From Polyangiaceae bacterium (GTDB taxonomy: Bacteria; Myxococcota_A; Polyangia; Polyangiales; Polyangiaceae): a DNA stretch of 12,245 nt. The stretch is taken from contig JAKVCH010000049.1 in NCBI GenBank assembly GCA_022447485.1, positions 1 through 12,245 on the forward strand, read 5' to 3'. Both the position numbers and the translations under genes were made by a program. Below, one piece after another: positions 5,872 through 12,245 of the stretch. The notes under the pieces were generated by a model. The model was not told where the DNA came from and searched no databases. It saw only the letters and a program-made list of their open reading frames with translations. Every line of letters begins with the position of its first letter. Within the stretch, counting starts at the first letter, position 1.

Positions 5872-7113
5872 TCACTTGAAGCGTACTGCTGCAGTGCTCG
5901 TTTTTCCTGCACCCACGTTGACGGTCTTCGTCTTTCTGCCGAGCTGCGGATGAATAAAGATCACCGTATGTGAGCCGGGAGAAACCTTCACGCCAAACTT
6001 TGGCGTGCTTCCCAAGGGCCGTCCGTCGAGAACAATGCGCGACATTGGAATTGAGTTGATATTCAGCTTTGAGTCACCCTTAGCCTGAGGCTTGGTCGTT
6101 GCTGTCTTTGTGGTGGTTGTTGTCCGTGTCGTTGTCCTTCGTGTCGGCGTTTTGGGCTTCGTTGTCGCCGTCGCCGTTGTCTCTTCTTCTTCCTCTTCGA
6201 CTACTTCGATGAGGGATATCTCCAGAGAAGTCTCTGGCTTTTCCACACTGAACTCAATTTCCTCTTCAAAATCTTCATAACCTTTGCGGGTCGCGACGAC
6301 TCGGTAGTCCTTCGCTGGGTCCAGAGTAATATCGATGGGGAGTTTTTGGCGGTGCAAAGGAATGCTCTTGGAGCCACCCTTGAGGTACATACGCGCGCCA
6401 CTCGTATTTTCGCCGCGTGAAATCGTGACCATGGCGCTTTCGAGCTCGAACTCGGGGGAGACTTCGAGGATCTTGTCTTCCTCAACCGTCAGGGTTTTCT
6501 TGTAGGGTTTGAAGTACTTTCCACCCTTGATCTCGATGTCATGCTTGCCCGGCTCGAGGTCGGTCAGCTTCTGAGGTAATCCGCCCACCTTTTTGCCGTC
6601 GACAATGAGGGTGAGACCATCAATTTCTGAGCTGACGCTGAGTCCTGTGCCATCGGATGCTTTGCTGAGCTCAAGATTCAATACCGCCTCAGATCCTCCT
6701 TCGACGGTGACTAACTTGGTGGCCGAGTCTGCGTAGCCAGGAGCGGAAGCCTTTACCTTGTGGCTACCTTTCTCGATGCCTTTCACCAGACAGATTTCTT
6801 CATCACTGCAGGCTTCGGCTCCATCGACGCTAACAACCACGCCATCGATTGCCTTACCATTCGCGCCCGAGACAGATACAGCGAGATCACCAGTGCTTGA
6901 GCCGCCTAAGAAGGCGAATGCTAAGCCAGCGGCAACGACGAGGCCGCCGACTCCTGCAATGATTGCATTCTTTGGTAGGGGTGCTCCGGGGGCAGCAGCG
7001 GCGACGCTCGGCTGGGCAGCCGCTGCGCTTGGCGTGGAGACCTCTTTCGCTTTTGATGCTTGAGGAGCTGAGCTTCCGGCAGCAGGGCTTCCGGCAGCAG
7101 GGCTTGGTGATTT
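5872..7113 (-). CDS. PEGA-repeat membrane protein, distal part of an interrupted gene
   Basis: This frame continues in register from the TAA of the Pro/Ala-rich gene and is open for 413 codons to TGA at 5872-5874. Numbered on the joined frame, a short Ala/Ser/Pro linker is followed by a membrane helix at about 308-329 (NAIIAGVGGLVVAAGLAFAF). Two PEGA-like beta domains follow at about 332-410 (GSHKVKASAPGYADS) and 415-485 (PGKHDIEIKGGKYFKPYKK). A related domain lies at about 486-562, then an acidic/Thr-rich linker at 563-605. A final PEGA domain (IVLDGRPLGSTPKFGVKVSP) occupies 608-671. PEGA domains are usually extracytoplasmic and implicated in envelope or surface-layer contacts. No ATG, GTG or TTG occurs between the TAA and GTG 6840, which lies after the membrane helix and inside the first PEGA domain. 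The part is thus not a self-standing gene: expression needs readthrough, or the gene is broken. Confidence 0.8.
   Translation of the reverse strand, partial: KSPSPAAGSPAAGSSAPQASKAKEVSTPSAAAAQPSVAAAAPGAPLPKNAIIAGVGGLVVAAGLAFAFLGGSSTGDLAVSVSGANGKAIDGVVVSVDGAEACSDEEICLVKGIEKGSHKVKASAPGYADSATKLVTVEGGSEAVLNLELSKASDGTGLSVSSEIDGLTLIVDGKKVGGLPQKLTDLEPGKHDIEIKGGKYFKPYKKTLTVEEDKILEVSPEFELESAMVTISRGENTSGARMYLKGGSKSIPLHRQKLPIDITLDPAKDYRVVATRKGYEDFEEEIEFSVEKPETSLEISLIEVVEEEEEETTATATTKPKTPTRRTTTRTTTTTKTATTKPQAKGDSKLNINSIPMSRIVLDGRPLGSTPKFGVKVSPGSHTVIFIHPQLGRKTKTVNVGAGKTSTAAVRFK
6073..6201 (-). repeat. Acidic and threonine-rich low-complexity linker
   Basis: Within the PEGA gene this stretch encodes a run of six Glu followed by Thr-rich sequence with interspersed Lys, Arg and Pro (for example TRRTTTRTTTTTK). 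It separates the last PEGA domain from the others and is probably a flexible, extended spacer. The codon pattern gives a short-period DNA repeat that could be prone to slippage. Confidence 0.7.
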
Positions 7114-7887
7114 TTAAAGCAAGGCTTGGGCAGACTCTTCGCCTGAGCGATCAAAGACGGTTGTTTTCTCGTCATCGTCATCCCAATCCATATCGCTAGC
7201 GCCGCCCTGGTTGAGGGGGCCGGCACCACTCACATTTGAGTCACTGGGAGCGCTTGCTGCAGGTGCACTGGGTGCTGGAACCGCTGCTGGAGTGGGAACG
7301 GCCGCAGGAGCGGGAACGGCAGACGGGGCTGGGACCGCGGCTGGCGCTGGGACTGCGGCTGGCGCTGGGACCGCTGCTGGCGCTGGAGCTGGAACCGCTG
7401 CACTTGCTGGAGCCGGCGGCGGAGGCGCTGTAGCTTTGCTTGGCGCTGCTGGAGGGGGAGGAGCAATCGACCTGGTCGGAGCGCTCGGCACGGGCGGCGC
7501 GATTGATTTTTTCGGTGCAGGTACTGGGGCCGGGGTCGGCGCAGCTGGAGCGACGGCAGCCGGTACAGCAGCAGGAGTCGGTGCAGCCGGTACAGCAGCA
7601 GGAGCCGGCGCAGCTGGTGCTGGTGCTGGCGCAGCAGGAGCCGGCGCAGTTGCTTGTGCTGGAGGCGGTGGAGCGACCGACTTTTTGGGCGGTGGAGGCG
7701 GCGCCATCGATTTACTTGGAGGCGGAGGTGGTACCTTACTCTTCGACGGCGGTGGAGGCGGCGCCTTACTGCGAGCAGGCGGAGGCGCAGCGAGTCCAAG
7801 CAGAGTTTTCTGGTTCGAACCGCCAGGTGTTGGCTTCTTGGATAGGCTCTCGAAAATATCGAGATCTGAACCGCCCTTATCGCTCAT
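7114..7887 (-). CDS. Pro/Ala-rich cytoplasmic part of the PEGA protein, ends at premature TAA
   Basis: 257 residues from an ATG with an AGGAG site 11 bases upstream. The N-terminus MSDKGGSDLDIFESLSKKP is a short conserved-looking head. Residues 38-77 are four decamers of PPPPP plus SKS or KKS. Residues 80-210 are Ala/Pro-rich, with AAVPAP hexapeptide repeats at 163-207. The end is strongly acidic (DMDWDDDDEKTTVFD, 232-246). The TTVFD part fits pThr-x-x-Asp, a pattern FHA domains can bind, though no kinase or FHA protein is in the window. The frame stops at TAA 7114-7116 and continues in register with another Ala/Pro linker, a membrane helix and PEGA repeats. The most natural reading is a single 671-codon gene (5872-7887) with one stop inserted. 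As read, the product would be a soluble disordered protein. Confidence 0.8.
   Translation of the reverse strand: MSDKGGSDLDIFESLSKKPTPGGSNQKTLLGLAAPPPARSKAPPPPPSKSKVPPPPPSKSMAPPPPPKKSVAPPPPAQATAPAPAAPAPAPAAPAPAAVPAAPTPAAVPAAVAPAAPTPAPVPAPKKSIAPPVPSAPTRSIAPPPPAAPSKATAPPPPAPASAAVPAPAPAAVPAPAAVPAPAAVPAPSAVPAPAAVPTPAAVPAPSAPAASAPSDSNVSGAGPLNQGGASDMDWDDDDEKTTVFDRSGEESAQALL
7267..7401 (-). repeat. AAVPAP hexapeptide-coding tandem repeat
   Basis: About seven near-tandem 18-base units encode AAVPAP with small variations (PTP, PAPS). The unit length is a multiple of three, so copy-number change would alter protein length without breaking the frame. Confidence 0.8.
7657..7776 (-). repeat. Proline decamer-coding tandem repeat
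   Basis: Four 30-base units encode a run of four or five prolines plus a basic/Ser tripeptide (SKS, KKS, ARS). Related but degenerate copies occur further along the same protein at about residues 127-160. Consecutive proline codons like these usually need EF-P for efficient translation (family knowledge). Confidence 0.8.
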
Positions 7888-7898
7888 TGTAGGATAGT

Positions 7899-7903
7899 CT
7901 CCT
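7899..7903 (-). promoter_or_regulatory. Ribosome binding site of the Pro/Ala-rich gene
   Basis: AGGAG on the minus strand, 11 bases before the ATG at 7887. It fixes the start of the interrupted PEGA gene and is one of the clearest such sites in the window. Confidence 0.6.
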
Positions 7904-8101
7904 GAGGAGCGCCGTGATGGCGCATCAACATATTGGTTTTAAAAAAAAATCTCTCTTCCAACGTACCGCAACACCGGACATGAAAGCTTGCGCTGAATAG
8001 CGCGAGGTCGTTCGGGTGTCACTAAAATTGGCATCAATCAAGCGTTCACATTTCAAAATGACCGTTCTCTGAAACTCCTGACGTTTTCTCAGTCGCCCTT
8101 T

Positions 8102-8130
8102 TTGTGGTCTGGTGAATAAAATTTTATGAG
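8102..8130 (+). promoter_or_regulatory. Candidate sigma-70-type promoter for the lipoprotein gene
   Basis: TTGTGG, then 17 bases, then TATGAG. Spacing is ideal and four bases match in each box. The predicted leader would be about 90 bases. This rests on pattern matching only. Confidence 0.3.
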
Positions 8131-8157
8131 AATAGAATTTCCAGTAGAAATCTCTCC

Positions 8158-8179
8158 CCGGGCTGTACTTCGTGCCCGG
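8158..8179 (+). other. GC-rich hairpin in the lipoprotein 5' leader
   Basis: CCGGGC and GCCCGG pair around the ten-base loop TGTACTTCGT. There is no T-run after it, so it is not a standard terminator. It lies 47 bases before the start codon and could affect leader structure. Confidence 0.3.
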
Positions 8180-8226
8180 CGCATGAATTTAGCAGGATCG
8201 CTCATCAATTCTGATACGCTCCACCC

Positions 8227-8613
8227 ATGGTTTTTCGTTTCGACCGACGTAGCTTCGTCATCGCCCTCGGCGGGATGCTGCTCGGTGGTTGCTTAGCAAA
8301 GAGCCTCCCTTTACCCCCACCTGGACAGCCTTTCGTGAGCGCTCCCGACGAATTGGGTTTTGCGACAGTTCAAGGGAAGATGCCTGATGAGACCACGGCC
8401 TTTGTGCAAAACTTAGAGAACGGTCTCTATGTCGGGCAAGACACGGAGCCTGATGGCAGATACTTGCTCAAGATTGAGGCCAGCGTCGGAGATGTATTGG
8501 TTGTCTATTATGAAGACGGTTTTGAGCGTAGCCCAACCGTTCGCGAAGTTGTTCCCGCAGAAGACGAAGCGCTTCCGTCGGTGACGATTACAGAAGCCGA
8601 TCCAAGTGAGTGA
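8227..8613 (+). CDS. Small Tat-type lipoprotein with a carboxypeptidase-regulatory-like fold
   Basis: 128 residues. The N-terminus has a twin-arginine motif (DRRSF, Arg7-Arg8), a hydrophobic stretch and a lipobox LLGGC with the acylated cysteine at 22. Export by the Tat route followed by lipidation is therefore likely. The mature region is short: a Pro-rich spacer, then one beta-rich segment (about 47-115) with VQGKMPDETTAFVQNLENG and PDGRYLLKIEASVGDVLVVY. This resembles a carboxypeptidase regulatory or transthyretin-like domain in which DGRY/F is typical. The function is unknown; an envelope structural role is plausible. The start ATG has only a poor ribosome binding site, but the signal sequence supports it. 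Gene boundaries are clear: a divergent gap lies upstream and a hairpin downstream. Confidence 0.8.
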   Translation: MVFRFDRRSFVIALGGMLLGGCLAKSLPLPPPGQPFVSAPDELGFATVQGKMPDETTAFVQNLENGLYVGQDTEPDGRYLLKIEASVGDVLVVYYEDGFERSPTVREVVPAEDEALPSVTITEADPSE

Positions 8614-8622
8614 TAACAACGT

Positions 8623-8648
8623 AAGCCTGGTCGTATTGAGCCAGGCTT
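8623..8648. terminator. Hairpin between convergent lipoprotein and rimO genes
   Basis: AAGCCTGG (8623-8630) and CCAGGCTT (8641-8648) form a perfect 8-bp stem with a ten-base loop. It sits in the short gap between the two stop codons. T-tracts are poor on both sides, so it is either a weak bidirectional terminator or a protective 3' hairpin. Confidence 0.6.
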
Positions 8649-8665
8649 GTCGAATGAGTCATTGA

Positions 8666-10087
8666 TTAGACGGTACGCAAGACTCGTCGGCCATCGGATG
8701 CGGAGTGAACCATACTCGGACGGGTGTAGGTTTTTCCAATGCCGAAGATTGGGTCAACACGCTCGTCGATATCTCCGAGAAGATCGTAATCTGTTGCTTG
8801 CCCAATCTCGACTTCTACCAGACTTCCGGGCAGAGCTTCTCCACCGGAAAGAAAGACCGTGCCATCGATATCGGGCGCTTGTCCTCGGTGGCGGCCGACT
8901 AAGACGAGTTCACTCTCTTGAGATGGCCCTTCTACTAAGACCTGAAGTCGTTTGCCGACAAGGGCCTTGTTTTTACGCTTGGAGATCTTTCTTTGGATGC
9001 TCATCAGGCGTCTCGCGCGGTTGTACGAGTCTTGGGATGTTACTTTTTCTCCGAGGGAAAAAGCATGGGCTTCTTCTTCGTCGGAGTAGCGAAACACCCC
9101 GACACGATCGAACTCAGCCCATTGCACAAAGTCGACAAGCTCCTGAAATTCTTCTGGTGTTTCGCCGGGGTGCCCGACGATAAATGCCGTTCGGAAAGTG
9201 AGACCATCGATTCGAGTACGCATTCTCTCGACTAGGTCGTAGAGTCTCCGTCCCCCATGACCACGCCTCATGCGTCGAAGCATGCCGTCGGCCGCGTGCT
9301 GAATCGGCATATCAACGTAGGGTAAAACAACTGGATGGTCGGCGATCAGCTCGATGAGGCCATCGGTCATCTTCTCTGGGTAGAGATAAAACAGTCGTAA
9401 CCATTTGAGCCCTTTTACGTCCGCGACTCTTCGAACCAATTCGGCGAGATGAGTGCCGTCGCCCAAGTCGCGCCCATAGGAGACTGTATCCTGGGAGATG
9501 AGGTTGATTTCTAAGACGCCGGAGTCAACCAGACGCTCGACCTCTTCCACGACGTCTTCAATACGCCGACTGCGCTGTTTCCCTCGCAGCTGAGGAATCA
9601 CGCAGAAGGAGCACTTCCGATTGCACCCCTCGGCTATTTTGACGTAAGCGCTCGCCCCACGGGTAGAAAGGGTCCGCGGGTCATTCGCGCTCACAACCCA
9701 ATCAGCCGGATTGCCGACGAGCATGCGCTCTGCTTTATCCTCCAGCACGTGAGCGATTTTCGGCATATCGCTCGAGCCCAAGAAGTGATCCACCTCGGGC
9801 ATGCCGGCCGCCAGGTCCTCAGAGTAGCGCTGGGAGAGACACCCTGTGACAACGAGCTTTTTGCAGCTGCCTTGCTTCTTATATTCAGCCATTTCGAGAA
9901 TCGTATTGATCGATTCTTCTTTTGCTCCGTCAATAAAACCACAGGTGTTGACGACAATGACTTCAGCATCGTCCGCGGCTTCGACGTGCTCAAAACCTTG
10001 GCCGCGCGCCGTGCCCAACATGATCTCTGAATCCACTCTATTTTTAGGGCAGCCGAGGGAAATAAAGTGGACTTTTCTTTTGGTCAT
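8666..10087 (-). CDS. rimO: Ribosomal protein S12 methylthiotransferase RimO
   Basis: A complete 473-residue radical SAM methylthiotransferase that adds a methylthio group to a conserved aspartate of ribosomal protein S12. The N-terminal MTTase domain has its cluster cysteines at Cys13 (SLGCPKNRVDSE, the RimO signature distinguishing it from MiaB), Cys49 (NTCGFI) and Cys83 (TGCLSQRY). The radical SAM motif CNRKCSFC gives Cys155, Cys159 and Cys162. A TRAM domain lies at about 378-440, followed by an extra tail of about 33 residues. All catalytic residues are present. The ATG start gives a normal N-terminus, although no clear ribosome binding site precedes it. It is the last gene of a pyrC-carA-rimO run, 66 bases after carA, so cotranscription is plausible. 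The link between pyrimidine genes and S12 modification is probably only positional. Confidence 0.98.
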   Translation of the reverse strand: MTKRKVHFISLGCPKNRVDSEIMLGTARGQGFEHVEAADDAEVIVVNTCGFIDGAKEESINTILEMAEYKKQGSCKKLVVTGCLSQRYSEDLAAGMPEVDHFLGSSDMPKIAHVLEDKAERMLVGNPADWVVSANDPRTLSTRGASAYVKIAEGCNRKCSFCVIPQLRGKQRSRRIEDVVEEVERLVDSGVLEINLISQDTVSYGRDLGDGTHLAELVRRVADVKGLKWLRLFYLYPEKMTDGLIELIADHPVVLPYVDMPIQHAADGMLRRMRRGHGGRRLYDLVERMRTRIDGLTFRTAFIVGHPGETPEEFQELVDFVQWAEFDRVGVFRYSDEEEAHAFSLGEKVTSQDSYNRARRLMSIQRKISKRKNKALVGKRLQVLVEGPSQESELVLVGRHRGQAPDIDGTVFLSGGEALPGSLVEVEIGQATDYDLLGDIDERVDPIFGIGKTYTRPSMVHSASDGRRVLRTV

Positions 10088-10102
10088 GAGAAGAGGCAGA
10101 CC

Positions 10103-10117
10103 GGGGGCAGAGCCCCC
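10103..10117 (-). other. GC hairpin in the carA-rimO gap
   Basis: GGGGGC and GCCCCC pair around a three-base loop. The stem ends 15 bases upstream of the rimO start and lies in the position where a ribosome binding site would be expected. No T-run follows, so it is not a terminator. It could lower rimO translation or mark RNA processing (inference). Confidence 0.4.
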
Positions 10118-10153
10118 ATGCTGGGTGGTTGAGGTTCTAGCCCTCGAAGGCCT

Positions 10154-11281
10154 TTAGCTCTGAATGAGATCCGTGAATCTTTTGAATAGATAATAGGCGT
10201 CGTGGGGGCCGGCGGCAGCTTCTGGGTGGTATTGAACACTGAATGCTTTGGCATCCGGTGCAACAAGACCTTCATTGGTACCGTCGTTCAGGTGAATATG
10301 ACTCGAATACGCCGAACCGCCAATTGAATCGACATCGACAACAAAACCGTGATTTTGGGAGGTGATTTCGACACTATTTGTTTTCATGTCTTTCACGGGT
10401 TGATTCAGACCACGATGCCCGAATTTCATTTTATAAGTCGACGCGCCTAGAGCTTTGGCAAGGAGTTGGTGACCCAAGCAGATTCCAAAGATTGGCTTCT
10501 TCCCTAAGAGGGACTTCACGGTGTCGACCGCATAGCCCAATGCAGCCGGGTCGCCCGGTCCACTGGAGAGAAAGATACCCTCGGGATTCATTTTCAAAAT
10601 ATCTTCCGCGCTCGTGGTGGCTGGTACAGCCGTTATGTCGCAACCGGATGCAACAAGACAACGCAAGATATTTCGTTTTGCTCCAAAGTCGAGAGCGACG
10701 ACTTTCATTCTTTCGCCGTGGGGTTGAACTAAACGCTCTCCCATCACCTCAGGAGTCCAGTCTTCGAGGGTCTCGGTAAATTGATACGCTTCTTTCGGCG
10801 TGACCTTGCTGACTAGATCGAGACCCTCCATCGTCGGGGCTTGTCGTGCCAGGTCAACCAGGTCATCAGGGTTACCCGTGCCGATACAGCCATTTTGAGA
10901 GCCTTGGTCTCTGAGGCGTCGCGTGAGAGCCCGGGTGTCGATATCGCTGATTGCGACGACTCCTTTGGCGCGGAGGTAATCGTCAAGATTTTGCTCGCTG
11001 CGGTAGTTTGAGACCACTCGACTGGCATCTCGTACAATAAAGCCGGCTGCCATGGGCCGACCCGTCGTGCTTTCTGGGTCGTCACTATTCACCCCGACGT
11101 TGCCAATATGGGGGCTGGTCATGGTGACGAGTTGACCCGAAAATGATGGGTCCGTTAAAACTTCCTGGTAGCCGCTCATGCCAGTAGTGAAAACCACCTC
11201 GCCGACGGCTGAGCCTTCGCTGCCAAGGCTGATGCCCTCCAAGATGGTTCCATCTGCCAATGCCAAATATGCGCGTGTCAT
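10154..11281 (-). CDS. carA: Carbamoyl-phosphate synthase small subunit CarA
   Basis: 375 residues from the ATG at 11281. It provides the glutaminase that feeds ammonia to CarB for carbamoyl phosphate, the first step of pyrimidine and arginine synthesis. The N-terminal CPSase domain begins MTRAYLALADGTILEG and carries GEVVFTTGMSGYQEVLTDPS. The class I glutamine amidotransferase domain (about 190-375) has the triad Cys268 (GICLGHQ), His352 and Glu354 (QYHPEA). Length is close to the usual 380. The frame remains open upstream to about 11374, but that would add 31 unrelated hydrophilic residues overlapping pyrC, so I use the inner ATG; GAAAG lies just before it. CarB is not in the window. It begins 25 bases after pyrC, fitting a pyrimidine operon. 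Confidence 0.97.
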   Translation of the reverse strand: MTRAYLALADGTILEGISLGSEGSAVGEVVFTTGMSGYQEVLTDPSFSGQLVTMTSPHIGNVGVNSDDPESTTGRPMAAGFIVRDASRVVSNYRSEQNLDDYLRAKGVVAISDIDTRALTRRLRDQGSQNGCIGTGNPDDLVDLARQAPTMEGLDLVSKVTPKEAYQFTETLEDWTPEVMGERLVQPHGERMKVVALDFGAKRNILRCLVASGCDITAVPATTSAEDILKMNPEGIFLSSGPGDPAALGYAVDTVKSLLGKKPIFGICLGHQLLAKALGASTYKMKFGHRGLNQPVKDMKTNSVEITSQNHGFVVDVDSIGGSAYSSHIHLNDGTNEGLVAPDAKAFSVQYHPEAAAGPHDAYYLFKRFTDLIQS

Positions 11282-11306
11282 AGTTTCTTTCAAGTACTCT
11301 TCTGGT

Positions 11307-12245
11307 TCAGTTCTGGAGCGTGGAGTCGTTGGGTGAGGATGACTCTCGCTTCTTCGAAGTGGACGTTTCGTCAAAAATAATCTTTCCGCGGGCCATGGTC
11401 AGCCGCACGCGGGCTTTTAGTTCATTCTTCATGAAGGGCGAATTCAGGCTTTTGGTTTTGAGCTTTCGCTCGGCTGGTATCCAAGAGCAGGACGGGTCAA
11501 TCAACGTCAGCTCGGCGAGTCGCCCCTCTTCAATTTTGGGTACATCAAGACCTGCGACCCGCGCAGGTGCCTGGGCCAGGGCATCGATCAGGCGCGGCAG
11601 GGTAATTCCCTCTTTGCCGACCAATTGCACGAGCAAAGCGAAAGAAAGCTCAAGGCCCATCATTCCAGCGCTTGCTGCGTCAAATTCTAAGTCCTTTTCC
11701 AAGCGAGAATGGGGAGAGTGATCGCTGGCGATCGCGTCGATTCTACCGTCGGCTAAGGCGCGACGCAGGGCTACGACGTCTCTTAGCTCTCGTAGCGGCG
11801 GATTCACTCGGCAGGCTGTATCGTAGCCAATCACAGCATCATCCGTGAGCAAAAGGTGATGAGGCGTAACTTCTGCACTGACTCTCAAGTTGCGAGCTTT
11901 TGCGTCGCCAATAATTTGCGCCGCCCCTTGAGTCGAGATGTGGGCGGCATGGTAGCGTCCTCCTACGTATTCTGCGAGTTGCACATCGCGGGCCAGGATG
12001 GTGTCTTCTGCAACGCGCGGCCAGCCACGCAAGCCGAGGCGGGCGCTCACAGCGCCTTCATGCATGACCGCGCCGTCTGTGAGATTGTGGTCCTCTGCAT
12101 GCTGAATCACCGGCACATCAAAGTTACGGGCATACTCGAGCGCGCGCCGCATTACCGCAGCGTTCATGACGCATCGGTGACCGTCGCTGATGCCCACGGC
12201 GCCAGCGTTCTTCATTTCGCCGACTTCTGTCAGCTCTTTCCCCTG
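11307..12245 (-). CDS. pyrC: Dihydroorotase PyrC, class I (5' end beyond right edge)
   Basis: The last 312 residues of a class I dihydroorotase, which closes carbamoyl aspartate to dihydroorotate. The frame is open to the right edge (QGKELTEVGEMKNAG), so the ATG at 12215 is internal and not the true start. Visible landmarks are GISDG with a metal-region Asp, VIQHAEDHNL (a metal-ligand His), HISTQGAAQII, EVTPHHLLLTDD (another ligand His), CRVNPPLRE for substrate binding, and AIASDHSPHS with the catalytic Asp. The HxH motif near the N-terminus should lie outside the window. The C-terminus ends in a Lys/Ser-rich tail after the usual beta strands (LTMARGKIIFDE). Key residues appear intact, so it is probably active. 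It is followed directly by carA. Confidence 0.97.
   Translation of the reverse strand, partial: QGKELTEVGEMKNAGAVGISDGHRCVMNAAVMRRALEYARNFDVPVIQHAEDHNLTDGAVMHEGAVSARLGLRGWPRVAEDTILARDVQLAEYVGGRYHAAHISTQGAAQIIGDAKARNLRVSAEVTPHHLLLTDDAVIGYDTACRVNPPLRELRDVVALRRALADGRIDAIASDHSPHSRLEKDLEFDAASAGMMGLELSFALLVQLVGKEGITLPRLIDALAQAPARVAGLDVPKIEEGRLAELTLIDPSCSWIPAERKLKTKSLNSPFMKNELKARVRLTMARGKIIFDETSTSKKRESSSPNDSTLQN

Larger units (their letters stand above)
7888..8226. other. Divergent intergenic region
   Basis: 339 bases between the PEGA gene and the lipoprotein gene, AT-rich in its middle and right parts. It contains a run of nine A at about 7941-7949, a small inverted repeat GCGCT-GAAT-AGCGC at 7990-8003, a weak promoter candidate at 8102-8130 and a GC-rich stem at 8158-8179. 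I find no convincing RNA gene. An ATG at 8126 opens a short frame that runs out of phase into the lipoprotein gene and is probably not coding. Confidence 0.6.

Noticed and set aside
5872..7116. A variant genetic code in which TAA or TAG is a sense codon
   Set aside because: TAA correctly ends carA, rimO and pilin 1 at their expected C-termini, so TAA is not reassigned. No long conserved gene here contains an internal TAG, so general TAG reassignment is unlikely, though rare readthrough is not excluded.
7211..7897. 228-codon Gly/Ala-rich open frame on the plus strand
   Set aside because: It is the antisense shadow of the Pro/Ala-rich gene; GC-rich repeats keep several frames open, and the minus-strand gene has a good ribosome binding site and domain continuity.
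8126..8317. Short frame starting at ATG 8126
   Set aside because: It runs out of phase into the lipoprotein gene, has no recognisable features, and overlaps the signal-peptide region of a better-supported gene.
11282..11374. Longer CarA start at 11374
   Set aside because: It would add 31 hydrophilic residues unlike CarA and overlap the end of pyrC; the inner ATG gives the normal CarA N-terminus.

Overview
The window looks like chromosomal DNA from a Gram-negative bacterium of the deltaproteobacterial/Myxococcota type. This is an inference from the protein repertoire: a DnaJ-like/TPR protein, a Pro/Ala-rich membrane protein with PEGA-type repeats, tandem PilA-like pilins with DLDGDG loops, an NtrC-family regulator and a lipoprotein. 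No taxonomic marker settles it. I see no tRNA, rRNA, CRISPR array, insertion sequence or phage gene.

Layout. (1) 1-1391, minus strand: a J-domain/TPR protein that runs off the left edge. (2) 1649-5723, plus strand: a five-gene pilin locus. It encodes an NtrC-type sigma-54 activator, two class III-type prepilins, a third pilin-like protein that has lost both the processing glycine and Glu5, and a membrane-anchored TPR-like protein cut short by an in-frame TAG. Two hairpin terminators close the locus. (3) 5872-7887, minus strand: one collinear reading frame encoding a Pro/Ala-rich cytoplasmic region, a membrane helix and PEGA-type repeats, interrupted by a TAA; the distal part has no start codon of its own. 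(4) 7888-8226: intergenic region between divergent genes. (5) 8227-8613, plus strand: a small Tat-type lipoprotein. (6) 8666-12245, minus strand: a housekeeping run, pyrC (partial) - carA - rimO, for pyrimidine synthesis and ribosomal protein S12 modification.

How the genes may work together. The regulator sits directly upstream of the pilins and probably controls them or other pilus genes. The pilin locus has no ATPase, platform protein or prepilin peptidase here, so it would depend on a pilus or type II secretion machine encoded elsewhere. The PEGA protein is likely an envelope protein anchored in the inner membrane.

The most unusual signal is a set of in-frame stops with long open continuations. 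TAG at 5493 cuts the TPR-like gene. TAA at 7114 splits the PEGA gene, and no ATG, GTG or TTG follows until after the membrane helix. Both TAG codons used as stops in this window are followed by open frame: the other separates pilin 2 from pilin 3 in the same frame. Point mutation, base-calling error and programmed readthrough are all possible. No complete new system is demonstrated.
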